DNA of 64,000 bases from JADJPO01 sp963825645 (GTDB lineage: Bacteria > Actinomycetota > Actinomycetes > Actinomycetales > Kineosporiaceae): positions 310,001-374,000 of the forward strand of contig CAWGTT010000003.1 of NCBI GenBank assembly GCA_963825645.1. Direction: 5' to 3'. Numbering within the stretch: the first letter of the stretch is position 1; every line of letters begins with the position of its first letter. Shown piece after piece: positions 36,441-43,804 of this stretch. The notes under the pieces are model-generated. The model worked only from the letters and a program-made list of their open reading frames with translations, was not told the origin of the DNA and did not search any database. The translations under genes and the position numbers were made by a program.

Positions 36441-38182
36441 GCCCCCACCTGCGCGGCGGCCACCACGGTGGTCTCGGGGTCGGTGACCGAGTCGCCCAGC
36501 CACGTGGCGAGCCGCCCGTCCCGGACCGTGCACAACACCCGCCGCCGCCAGGCCCCCCGCGGTCCGTCGACGTCGCTGCGCCGGTGGCAGCCGCGGCTCT
36601 CGGCGCGGTTGCCGGCGGCAGCGACCAGGGCCACCGCGATCGTGTGCAGGTTGGTGGCCTCCCAGGCGTACAGGCCGGGCTGGACGGCGGGGGCCGAAAC
36701 ATCTGGGAGTAGTCCGTGCAGGTGGTCTGACAGCTCCTCGAGCTGCTCCGGACGGCGCACCACACCGGCGTCGCGGGCCATCAGCGACGTCATCTCGGCG
36801 CGCCGCGCGGGGTCCACGAGCAGGGCGGTGCGCCGGTCCAGACTGACGAGGCGGCGCGGCGGAGGCTCGGTGAGCAACAGCCTGGCCAACCGCCGGGCCA
36901 CCACCATCGCCTCGAGCAGGCTGTTCGAGGCCAGCCGGTTGGCGCCGTGGACGCCGGTGCAGGCGACTTCGCCGACCACGTACAGACCGCGCACCGAGGT
37001 CCGCCCGGACATGTCCGAGCGGATGCCGCCGCAGGCGTAGTGTGCGGCCGGGGCCACCGGGATCGGCTGGGTGACCGGATCGACACCCGCCGCCCGACAG
37101 CCGGCCACGATCGTCGGGAAGCGGCGCAGCAGCTTCTCCTCTCCCAGATGCCGGGCGTCGAGATAGACGTGGTCCACGTCGAGCTCGGCCATCCGAGCGG
37201 CGATCGCCGAGGCGACCACGTCACGCGGGGCAAGGTCTTCGAGCGGATGCCTGCCGGCCATCAGCCGGGCCCCGGCCGCGTCGACGAGGACCGCGCCCTC
37301 GCCGCGGACCGCCTCGGAGACGAGCATCTGGCGGCCTGCATCGTCGGTCGCATTGGGCAGGGCGAGCACCGTGGGGTGGAACTGCACGAACTCCAGGTCG
37401 GCGGCGGCGGCTCCGACCCGCAGCGCGGCGGCCAGCCCGTCCCCGGTGGCCACCCACGGGTTCGAGGTCTTGGCGAACACCTGACCGTACCCGCCGGTGG
37501 CAATAACCGTTGCCCGAGAATGGATCTCACCGATCTCGTGACTCGCGTCGTGATGGCCGGTCCCGGTCCAGCGGGACACCCGGGCCCCGGTCACGTCGCC
37601 GTCCGGCGAGGTGAGCAGGTCGAGCAGGAAGGTCCGTTCCCAGACGTGCACGTCGTCCGCCGCCGTCACGGCGTTCTCCAGCGTGCGCTGGATCTCCAGC
37701 CCGGTGGCGTCCCCGCCGGCGTGCACGATCCGCGCCTTGGAGTGCCCGCCCTCCAGGGTGTACGAGAGCGCACCGTCCGCCGTCCGGTCGAAGGCCGCAC
37801 CGGTGGCCAGCAGGCCCGCCACCGCGGTCGGTCCCTCCTCGACCAGCACCCGCACCGCGTCGGCGTCGCACAGCCCGGCACCGGCCACCAAGGTGTCCTC
37901 GAGGTGATGGCTGGGATCGTCGCCCGGTCCGTCCGCAGTGGCCACACCGCCCTGGGCCCAGCGGGTGCTGCCGTTGCGCAGCATGGCCTTGGTGGCCACC
38001 TCGACCCGCAGCCCGTGCCCACTGAGCGCCTGGGCCAGCCCGAGCCCGGCGATCCCGGATCCGACGATGAGAACGTCGGTGGTGCGGGTGAACGTGGGTT
38101 CGGCGCAGGCCAGCCGGGAGGAGACGGAGGGGCCACCGGGCCGCAGCGCTCCGATCGCCGCCACGTCGGCCTCCGGGGGCAT
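36437..38182 (-). CDS. nadB: L-aspartate oxidase
   Basis: FAD enzyme that oxidises aspartate to iminoaspartate for NadA. It is 581 aa. The FAD-binding N-terminus is DVLIVGSGIAGLGLAQAL (about residues 36-53). It also has STRWAQGGVA, the substrate segment LEGGHSKARIVHAGGDATG, YACGGIRSDMSGRTSV and GEVACTGVHGANRLASNSLLE. The C-terminal helical domain continues to the end. It starts at ATG 38182, which shares one base with the nadA stop (TGATG). The N-terminal 35 residues before the FAD motif are poorly conserved. Confidence 0.96.
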   Translation of the reverse strand: MPPEADVAAIGALRPGGPSVSSRLACAEPTFTRTTDVLIVGSGIAGLGLAQALSGHGLRVEVATKAMLRNGSTRWAQGGVATADGPGDDPSHHLEDTLVAGAGLCDADAVRVLVEEGPTAVAGLLATGAAFDRTADGALSYTLEGGHSKARIVHAGGDATGLEIQRTLENAVTAADDVHVWERTFLLDLLTSPDGDVTGARVSRWTGTGHHDASHEIGEIHSRATVIATGGYGQVFAKTSNPWVATGDGLAAALRVGAAAADLEFVQFHPTVLALPNATDDAGRQMLVSEAVRGEGAVLVDAAGARLMAGRHPLEDLAPRDVVASAIAARMAELDVDHVYLDARHLGEEKLLRRFPTIVAGCRAAGVDPVTQPIPVAPAAHYACGGIRSDMSGRTSVRGLYVVGEVACTGVHGANRLASNSLLEAMVVARRLARLLLTEPPPRRLVSLDRRTALLVDPARRAEMTSLMARDAGVVRRPEQLEELSDHLHGLLPDVSAPAVQPGLYAWEATNLHTIAVALVAAAGNRAESRGCHRRSDVDGPRGAWRRRVLCTVRDGRLATWLGDSVTDPETTVVAAAQVGA

Positions 38183-39189
38183 CACTCGCCGCCGCGCGAG
38201 GGGTCGCCGATCTCCACCATGCGCTCCACGCTGGCCCGGGCCCGCGCGGCGATGTCCTCGGGAACGGTCACTTCGTCCTGGCCGGTGCGCAGGCAGGTGA
38301 GCAGCTTCTCGGCAGTGATCATCTTCATGTAACCACAGACCGCGCGGTCGGTGACCGGCAGGAAGGTGGTCGCGGGGTTCTCCTTGCGTAGCTGGTGCAG
38401 CAGCCCGGTCTCGGTGGCCACCAGCACGCGCGGGGCCGTCACCCGGCCGGCCGAGGTCACCATGCCGCCGGTGGACAGAATCCGGACCCGCTCCGGGGCA
38501 ACCCGTCCGGCCGCCACCATCTCCAGAGCCGGTGTGGCGCAGGCACACTCGGGATGCACCATCACGTCGGCCTCGGGATCTGCGGCCAGCTGCTCGGTGA
38601 GCATCTCGCTGGTGATCCCCTCGTGCACGTGACACTGCCCGAGCCAGATCTTCATGTTCTTGCGTCCGGTCACCCGCTGGACGTGCGCGCCGAGGTGCCG
38701 GTCGGGCAGGAACAGAATGTCGCGGTCCTGCGGGATCGACCGGATCACGTCGGCAGCGTTCGAGGACGTGCAACAGATATCGGTCTCGGCCTTCACCGCC
38801 GCCGTGGTGTTCACGTAGGAGACCACGACCGCGCCGGGGTTGGCCTCCTTCCAGGCCCGCAGCTCCTCGGCGTGGATGGTATCGGCGAGCGAGCAGCCCG
38901 CCTTGGCGTCCGGGATCATCACCCGCTTGCCCGGCGAGAGCAGCTTGGCGGTCTCCGCCATGAAGTGGACACCGCAGAAGACGATCTCGCTCTGCGGGGC
39001 GGACGCGGCGATGCGGGAGAGGTACAGCGAGTCCCCGACGTGGTCGGCGACGTCCTGGATCTCGGCGATCTGGTAGTTGTGCGCCAGGATCACGGCATCG
39101 CGCTCGGCGGCGAGCCGGCGCACCTCATCGGCCCAGGCCTGCCGGTCGAGGACGGGATCGTCGACCAATGCGTGCGGTACCTCAGCCAT
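38182..39189 (-). CDS. nadA: Quinolinate synthase
   Basis: 4Fe-4S enzyme that joins iminoaspartate and dihydroxyacetone phosphate to quinolinate. It is 335 aa. Family motifs are ILAHNYQIAEIQDVADHVGDS, FCGVHFMAETAKLL, DAKAGCSLAD, TDICCTSSNA, HPECACATPALEM and RAVCGYMKMIT; the conserved cysteines in these can ligate the cluster. A GGAG site precedes ATG 39189. It is first of the nadA-nadB-nadC operon and divergent from an NrtR-like regulator gene, with a short palindrome between them. Confidence 0.96.
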   Translation of the reverse strand: MAEVPHALVDDPVLDRQAWADEVRRLAAERDAVILAHNYQIAEIQDVADHVGDSLYLSRIAASAPQSEIVFCGVHFMAETAKLLSPGKRVMIPDAKAGCSLADTIHAEELRAWKEANPGAVVVSYVNTTAAVKAETDICCTSSNAADVIRSIPQDRDILFLPDRHLGAHVQRVTGRKNMKIWLGQCHVHEGITSEMLTEQLAADPEADVMVHPECACATPALEMVAAGRVAPERVRILSTGGMVTSAGRVTAPRVLVATETGLLHQLRKENPATTFLPVTDRAVCGYMKMITAEKLLTCLRTGQDEVTVPEDIAARARASVERMVEIGDPSRGGE

Positions 39190-39231
39190 GCGTGCTCCTC
39201 TGCTGGTTCGTCCGGGGCACGTTTTCGCCCA

Positions 39232-39246
39232 GTGGTCGAGAACCAC
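39232..39246. promoter_or_regulatory. Palindrome GTGGT-CGAGA-ACCAC between nadA and the Nudix regulator
   Basis: Perfect 5-bp arms around a 5-bp centre, in the 79-bp divergent gap, 43 bp upstream of nadA and 22 bp upstream of the regulator start. It is a candidate NrtR-type operator that would control both directions. Confidence 0.4.
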
Positions 39247-39256
39247 CTCGGAACAG

Positions 39257-39262
39257 TAACAT
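39257..39262 (+). promoter_or_regulatory. -10 element TAACAT of the Nudix regulator gene
   Basis: TAACAT lies 6 nt before GTG 39269, the same leaderless spacing seen at several other genes in this window. Confidence 0.45.
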
Positions 39263-39268
39263 GCCAGC

Positions 39269-40063
39269 GTGCCCGGCTCCATTCCGTCCCAGACCGTCGC
39301 CGCCGAGCTCCCGGTGACCACGCCGACGAGCGGCTCCGCGGCGTCCCGGGCGGCGCCGCCCACCCTCGGGGAGCGTTCGTCGGCTCCGAGCGGCTCAGGC
39401 TTCGGACACGAGGTTCTGGCCGTGGTCCTCCAGGTCCGCCGGAACGCGCTGCACGTCCTGCTCTGGCAGCGTGCGCTCCCCCCGCACGCACGACGCTGGT
39501 CGCTGCCCGGCGGCGCGCTGCGCCCCGACGAGGATCTGGACGCCTCGATCCGCCGCCAGCTCGCCGAGAAGGTGGACGTGCGCCAGCTCAGCCACCTGGA
39601 GCAGCTGGAGAGCCTCGGCGACCCCGACCGGATGCCGGGCCTGCGCACCGTCGCCACGAGCTACCTGGGCCTGGTACCGGCCGGGGCCGAACCGGCGCTG
39701 CCCGAGGACACCCGCTGGCACCCGGTCGAGGACCTCCCGCCGGCCGCCTTCGACCACGCCGGGATTATCGTGGCCGGGCGGAACCGGTTGCGCTCCAAGC
39801 TCTCCTATACCAACCTCGGCTTCGCCCTGGCCCCGCCCAGGTTCACCATGTCGGCGCTGGCCGGCTACTACCGCGCCGCGCTGGGTCACGAGGTCGACGC
39901 CACCAACCTGCAGCGGATCCTGCTGCGCCGTGCGCAGATCGAGGCCACCGGAGAGCGGCTGCGCTCGGGCCCTGCCGGCGGCCGTCCGGCGGCGGTGTTC
40001 CGGTTCCGCACGTCGGCCCTGCAGGTGACCGACGCGTTCGCGGTGCTGCACCCGCCCCGCTGA
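39269..40063 (+). CDS. Nudix-domain protein, probable NrtR-like regulator of NAD synthesis
   Basis: Protein of 264 aa. A Nudix-like domain covers about residues 45-165 and a C-terminal part (about 185-264) fits the winged-helix domain of NrtR regulators (TMSALAGYYRAALGHEVDATNLQRILLRR split over two helices). The Nudix box at 81-104 starts with GG and has the first Glu, but the REUxEE core reads RQLAEK. Two catalytic positions are thus changed, and hydrolysis is unlikely. The divergent position next to nadABC, as in mycobacteria, supports a role as NAD-pathway repressor sensing ADP-ribose-type ligands. The first 40 residues are low-complexity. Confidence 0.78.
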   Translation: MPGSIPSQTVAAELPVTTPTSGSAASRAAPPTLGERSSAPSGSGFGHEVLAVVLQVRRNALHVLLWQRALPPHARRWSLPGGALRPDEDLDASIRRQLAEKVDVRQLSHLEQLESLGDPDRMPGLRTVATSYLGLVPAGAEPALPEDTRWHPVEDLPPAAFDHAGIIVAGRNRLRSKLSYTNLGFALAPPRFTMSALAGYYRAALGHEVDATNLQRILLRRAQIEATGERLRSGPAGGRPAAVFRFRTSALQVTDAFAVLHPPR

Positions 40064-40084
40064 GTCCGGAGCCCACCGGCGCAG

Positions 40085-40106
40085 CCGCGCATCACCGCAC
40101 GCGCGG
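40085..40106 (+). terminator. Hairpin after the Nudix regulator gene
   Basis: CCGCGC and GCGCGG pair around a 10-nt loop, 21 bp past the stop codon. There is no U tract. It is a possible terminator. Confidence 0.35.
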
Positions 40107-40384
40107 ATGTCGTGGCCGCCTCTGACCCGTTCTGCGACGGTGCATCAATGCCAAGGAGTTGCATCGTGCCTGCGACCTCGCCACAGCGTCGTTCGTCAAC
40201 GCACACTGAGCACGGTGATGATGGGAGCCTTCGGCGTGGCCCTGTTCCGACTCACGGTAGGACCGGCAGTGTCGGGACGTGAGCTACCCCGCACTGCCCG
40301 AGATCGCCCCGGCCGCCCGCCTCGGAGGGTTCCCGAAGCCACACGCTTCGGCTCCGTCGCACACCACCCGTGGAGGGACTCACC
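40107..40384 (+). promoter_or_regulatory. Leader region of the carnitine-type operon, with a 7-bp inverted repeat
   Basis: No gene fits in this 278-bp gap. It holds a direct repeat of TGCATC (near 40142 and 40161). It also holds the hairpin CCGAAGC-CACAC-GCTTCGG at 40333-40351, 33 bp before the start codon. GGAGGG forms the ribosome site. The operon promoter must lie here, but no clear -35/-10 pair was found. The hairpin is a candidate operator or transcript switch. Confidence 0.45.
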
Positions 40385-41270
40385 GTGAACCGAAAGGTCA
40401 TCATCACCTGTGCACTCACAGGTGTCGGAGACACCGTGGACAAGTCCGAGCACGTCCCGGTCACTCCGGAGCAGATCGCCCAGGCCGGGATCGACGCCGC
40501 CCGAGCCGGCGCGGCGATCGTGCATGTGCATGTCCGGGACCCGCACACCGGCGCCGGCTCCCGTGAAACGGCGCTCTACCGCGAGGTCGTCGAACGGCTG
40601 CGGGCCGGCGACGTCGATGTCGTCATCAACACCACGGCGGGAATGGGCGGTGACCTCTACCTCGACCCCGCCGACCCCAGCGGCTTCGCCGAGGGGACCG
40701 ACCTTGTCAGCGGCCCGGCTCGGCTCGCGCACGTCGAGGAGCTGCTGCCCGACATCTGCACCCTGGACTGCGGAAGCCTGAACTTCGGCGAGGGCAGCCT
40801 GGTCTATGTCAGCACCCCCGCCATGCTGCGCCGGCGCCAAGCGGGTGACCGAGCTCGGCGTGCGGGCGGAGCTGGAGATCTTCGACACGGGGCATCTCTG
40901 GTTCGCCAACCGGCTGGTGGCGCAGGGGCTGGTCGGGGCCCCGGCGATGTACCAGCTGTGCATGGGCATTCCGTACGTCGCGCCCGCCGACCCCGCCCTG
41001 CTGGCGGCCATGGTGGCGCAGATCCCGGACGGCACGGTCTGGGCCTCGTTCGCGTTGGGCCGGATGCAGATGCCGTGGGTGGCCCAGTCGGTGCTTCTCG
41101 GCGGACACGTGCGGGTGGGTCTGGAGGACAACCTCTACCTGGGCCGGGGCAACAAGGCCACCAATGCCCAGCTCGTGGCCAACGCGGTCACCCTCATCCG
41201 GGCTCTGGGCGCCGAGGTGGCCACCCCGGACGAAGCCCGCGAGATCCTCGCGCTGCGGCCGCGTCGATGA
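40385..41270 (+). pseudogene. BKACE-family (DUF849) beta-keto acid cleavage enzyme, probable dehydrocarnitine-cleaving; frameshifted
   Basis: In this family a zinc enzyme joins a beta-keto acid to acetyl-CoA and cleaves it. In carnitine catabolism it turns 3-dehydrocarnitine into betainyl-CoA and acetoacetate. The first frame (40385 on) has ITCALTG, the metal ligands His47/His49 in VHVHVRDPHTG, INTTAGMGGD and LDCGSLNFGEG. After STPAMLR the homology jumps frame and continues AGAKRVTELGVRAELEIFDTGHL, through VRVGLEDNLYL, to 41270. The shift (about 40826-40840) equals loss of two bases in a GCGC-rich run. It is either a real lesion or a sequence error. Coding constraint looks intact on both sides. 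Confidence 0.85.
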
Positions 41271-42145
41271 GATGCGCTCCCGACCAGGTGCGCACAGTGG
41301 CCTGTGTCGGCGCTGGGGTGATCGGAAGTGGCTGGGTGGCCTACTACCTGTCCCGCGGGTTCGACGTCCGGGCCTGGGATCCAGCGCCGGAGACCGAGGG
41401 CCGGCTGCGGGCCCTGGTCGAGGCGGCCTGGCCGGCACTGACCGAGCTCGGGCTGGCTCCGAGCGCGCCGGAGAGTCTGTATCTCAAGCGCCGGCTGCTC
41501 GCTGACCTCGATGACGCGACTCCGGACGACGTCGTCATCGCGTCGTCCACATCGGGCTTCGGCATGTCCGAGATGGCCGCTCAGGCGCGCGGTGCACATC
41601 GGCTGGTGGTGGCGCACCCGTTCAACCCGCCCTGCTTGATCCCGCTCGTCGAGGTGGTCGGCGGGCGGCAGACCGAGGCGGAAGTCCTCACCTGGGCGGG
41701 CGACTTCTTCCGCGGCATCGGAAAGTCGGTGATCGTGATGGACCGCGAGGTGCCCGGCTTCGTCGCCAACCGGTTGCAGGAGGCACTGTGGCGCGAAGCC
41801 CTGCACATGGTCGCCAACGGTGAGGCCACGGTCGAACAGATCGATACCTCGATCACCGCGGGGCCGGGTCTGCGCTGGGCCTTCCAGGACCCGATGCTCA
41901 CATTCCACCTGGCCGGCGGACCGGGCGGAATGCGGCACATGCTGGACCACTTCGGCCCCTCCCTGCTCGAGCCGTGGACCCGCCTCGCGGCACCAGAGCT
42001 GACCCCGCACCTGCGCGAGGCGGTGATCGCCGGCTGCGAGCAGGAGGCCGGCGGGCGTTCGATCGCCGACCTGGTGCGTGAGCGCGACCGGCACCTGGTC
42101 GATCTGGTGCGCGCCCAGCGCCGGGCACCGGGGAGCCGGACATGA
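41267..42145 (+). CDS. 3-hydroxyacyl-CoA dehydrogenase-family protein, probable L-carnitine dehydrogenase
   Basis: NAD-dependent oxidoreductase of 292 aa. The NAD loop VGAGVIGSGW is at residues 14-23. The catalytic His118 lies in VVAHPFNPPCLIPLVEVVGG, and DREVPGFVANRLQEALWREAL forms the family hinge. 3-hydroxyacyl-CoA dehydrogenase relatives placed next to BKACE and a hotdog thioesterase are L-carnitine dehydrogenases, some of them fused to the thioesterase. Here the domains are separate genes. The ATG overlaps the BKACE stop, and the stop overlaps the thioesterase ATG, each by 4 bp. Substrate assignment is from context. Confidence 0.85.
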   Translation: MRCAPDQVRTVACVGAGVIGSGWVAYYLSRGFDVRAWDPAPETEGRLRALVEAAWPALTELGLAPSAPESLYLKRRLLADLDDATPDDVVIASSTSGFGMSEMAAQARGAHRLVVAHPFNPPCLIPLVEVVGGRQTEAEVLTWAGDFFRGIGKSVIVMDREVPGFVANRLQEALWREALHMVANGEATVEQIDTSITAGPGLRWAFQDPMLTFHLAGGPGGMRHMLDHFGPSLLEPWTRLAAPELTPHLREAVIAGCEQEAGGRSIADLVRERDRHLVDLVRAQRRAPGSRT

Positions 42146-42624
42146 CCGGCGCGATCGACCCACGGCCCTCGGCGCTACCGCCGTGGGTAGAGCAGGTGCA
42201 GCCCGAGTGGATCGACTACAACGGTCATCTCAGCGAGGCCTACTATGTGCTGGTCTTCGGGCACGCCACCGATGCGGTGATGGCGGAGATCGGGATGACG
42301 CTCGAAGCCGTGCGGCGCACCGGCAGGTCCCTGTTCACGCGTGAGGCGCACGTGCGATATCTCGGCGAGGTGGGCGAGGGTGCCCGTCTGGAGGTTCAGT
42401 CGTCGGTGATCGGGGTGCGCGGCAAGCTGGTCTGGCTCTGGCACGAGCTGCTCGTCGAGGATCGGCTGCGTGCGACCGAGGAGGTGCTCGCCGTCCACGT
42501 CGACACCGCCACCGGTCGGTCCTGCCCGTTGCCGGAGGATGTGCGGCGCCGGGCCGCCTCGCTCCTGGTGCCGGTGCCGACCGGCGCCTCGGGTCAGATC
42601 GTCGCGCTGCACGAGCCCCGCTGA
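42142..42624 (+). CDS. Hotdog-fold thioesterase, probable betainyl-CoA thioesterase
   Basis: Protein of 160 aa of the 4-hydroxybenzoyl-CoA thioesterase type. The active-site helix start is WIDYNGHLSEAYY, with Asp25 as likely catalytic residue and the conserved Asn27 and His29. Later strands include REAHVRYLGEVGEGARLEV split by loops, and EEVLAVHVD. In carnitine catabolism such an enzyme hydrolyses betainyl-CoA to glycine betaine and CoA. Some carnitine dehydrogenases carry this domain as a C-terminal fusion, so the free gene next to the dehydrogenase supports the assignment. It could also act on other CoA esters of the pathway. Confidence 0.82.
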   Translation: MTGAIDPRPSALPPWVEQVQPEWIDYNGHLSEAYYVLVFGHATDAVMAEIGMTLEAVRRTGRSLFTREAHVRYLGEVGEGARLEVQSSVIGVRGKLVWLWHELLVEDRLRATEEVLAVHVDTATGRSCPLPEDVRRRAASLLVPVPTGASGQIVALHEPR

Positions 42625-42634
42625 GGGCCGGGCC

Positions 42635-43804
42635 GTGGATTTCGCTCTCAGCAACGAGCAGCAGGCCGTCGTGGACACTACCCGGGCCTTCGTGCTCGCC
42701 GAGCTGGTGCCGCACGAGGACGAGGTGGAGCGCAGCGGCCGGCTCGACCCCGACCTGGCGCGCGAGCTGCGACGACGCGCCATCGACTGCGGGCTGTACG
42801 CAGCCAACCTTCCGCAGGAGGTCGGCGGTGCCGGGCTGGACACCCTCACCTGGATGCTCATGGAGCGTGAGCTCGGGCACACGGGCTATGCCCTGCAGAT
42901 GCACGCCGTGGCCCGGCCGTCGCGGATCCTGCTGGCCTGCAGCGAGTCCCAACGACAGGCCTATCTCGGCCCGATCGTGGCGGGCGCCCGCACGGAGTGC
43001 CTGGCGATGACCGAGCCCGAGGCCGGCTCGGACCTCCGCGGCATGCGGACCCGCGCCGTGCGTTCGGGATCTGACTGGGTGATCGACGGCACCAAGCACT
43101 TCATCAGCCACGCCGACACCGCCGATGTGGTGATCCTCTTCGCGGCCACCGGGCAGCACGACGGCGACGGCGGCCTGCGCCGAGCTGCGATCACCGCTTT
43201 TCTGGTCGACCTAGACGCCCCGGGCGTGCAGGTGGTGCCCGGCTACCGAAGCGTCTCGCACCGCGGCTATCACAACTCGATCCTGATCTTCGACGGTTGC
43301 CGTGTGCCGTCCTCGTCGGTCCTGGGGGAGGTGGACGGTGGCTTCGAGCTGGCCGGCACGTGGCTGGGCACCACCCGCCTGCAGGTGGCGGCGACCTGTC
43401 TGGGCCGGGCTCGGCGAGCCCTGGACCTCGCCGCGGCGCATGCCGCGACCCGGCACCAGTTCGGCCGCCCCATCGGCCGCAACCAGGGTGTGGCGTTCCC
43501 GCTCGCCGACCGAAGCGCCGAGCTTGCTGCCGCCACCTGGCTGACCTGGTACGCGGCATGGCTGGTGGACCGAAACGATCACGGCGCCGACTCGGCGGTG
43601 GCCATGGCCAAGCTCAGCGCCACCGAGATGCTGGCGGCCGTCGCCGACACGGCGATCCAGGTGCATGGCGGCATGGGCCTGATGGACGATCTCGTGCTGG
43701 AGAGAATCTGGCGCGACGCCCGAGTGGAACGGATCTGGGACGGCACCTCCGAGATCCAGCGACACATCATCTCCCGCGCCCTGCTTCGAGCTTACGGTGG
43801 CTGA
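42635..43804 (+). CDS. Acyl-CoA dehydrogenase, probable gamma-butyrobetainyl-CoA dehydrogenase (CaiA-like role)
   Basis: FAD enzyme of 389 aa. It starts DFALSNEQQAVVDTTRAFV and has the flavin-site segments CLAMTEPEAGSD and WVIDGTKHFIS, plus AATRHQFGRPIGRNQGV and IQVHGGMGLMDD. The residue at the position of the usual catalytic Glu (IYEGTS in medium-chain enzymes) is Asp369 in RIWDGTSEIQR. The operon suggests it forms or reduces the crotonobetainyl-CoA double bond. In an aerobic route, oxidation of gamma-butyrobetainyl-CoA is more likely. GTG 42635 follows GAGGG, 10 nt after the thioesterase stop. Confidence 0.85.
   Translation: MDFALSNEQQAVVDTTRAFVLAELVPHEDEVERSGRLDPDLARELRRRAIDCGLYAANLPQEVGGAGLDTLTWMLMERELGHTGYALQMHAVARPSRILLACSESQRQAYLGPIVAGARTECLAMTEPEAGSDLRGMRTRAVRSGSDWVIDGTKHFISHADTADVVILFAATGQHDGDGGLRRAAITAFLVDLDAPGVQVVPGYRSVSHRGYHNSILIFDGCRVPSSSVLGEVDGGFELAGTWLGTTRLQVAATCLGRARRALDLAAAHAATRHQFGRPIGRNQGVAFPLADRSAELAAATWLTWYAAWLVDRNDHGADSAVAMAKLSATEMLAAVADTAIQVHGGMGLMDDLVLERIWRDARVERIWDGTSEIQRHIISRALLRAYGG

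Noticed and set aside
40196..41131. Minus-strand open frame opposite the start of the carnitine operon
   Set aside because: No conserved motifs, and it covers the BKACE gene, whose homology is clear on the plus strand.
40370..42145. One continuous BKACE-dehydrogenase fusion protein in a single long frame
   Set aside because: Between about 40840 and 41264 this frame gives Gly/Arg-rich nonsense, while another frame gives clean BKACE homology and a proper stop. The dehydrogenase has its own overlapping ATG.
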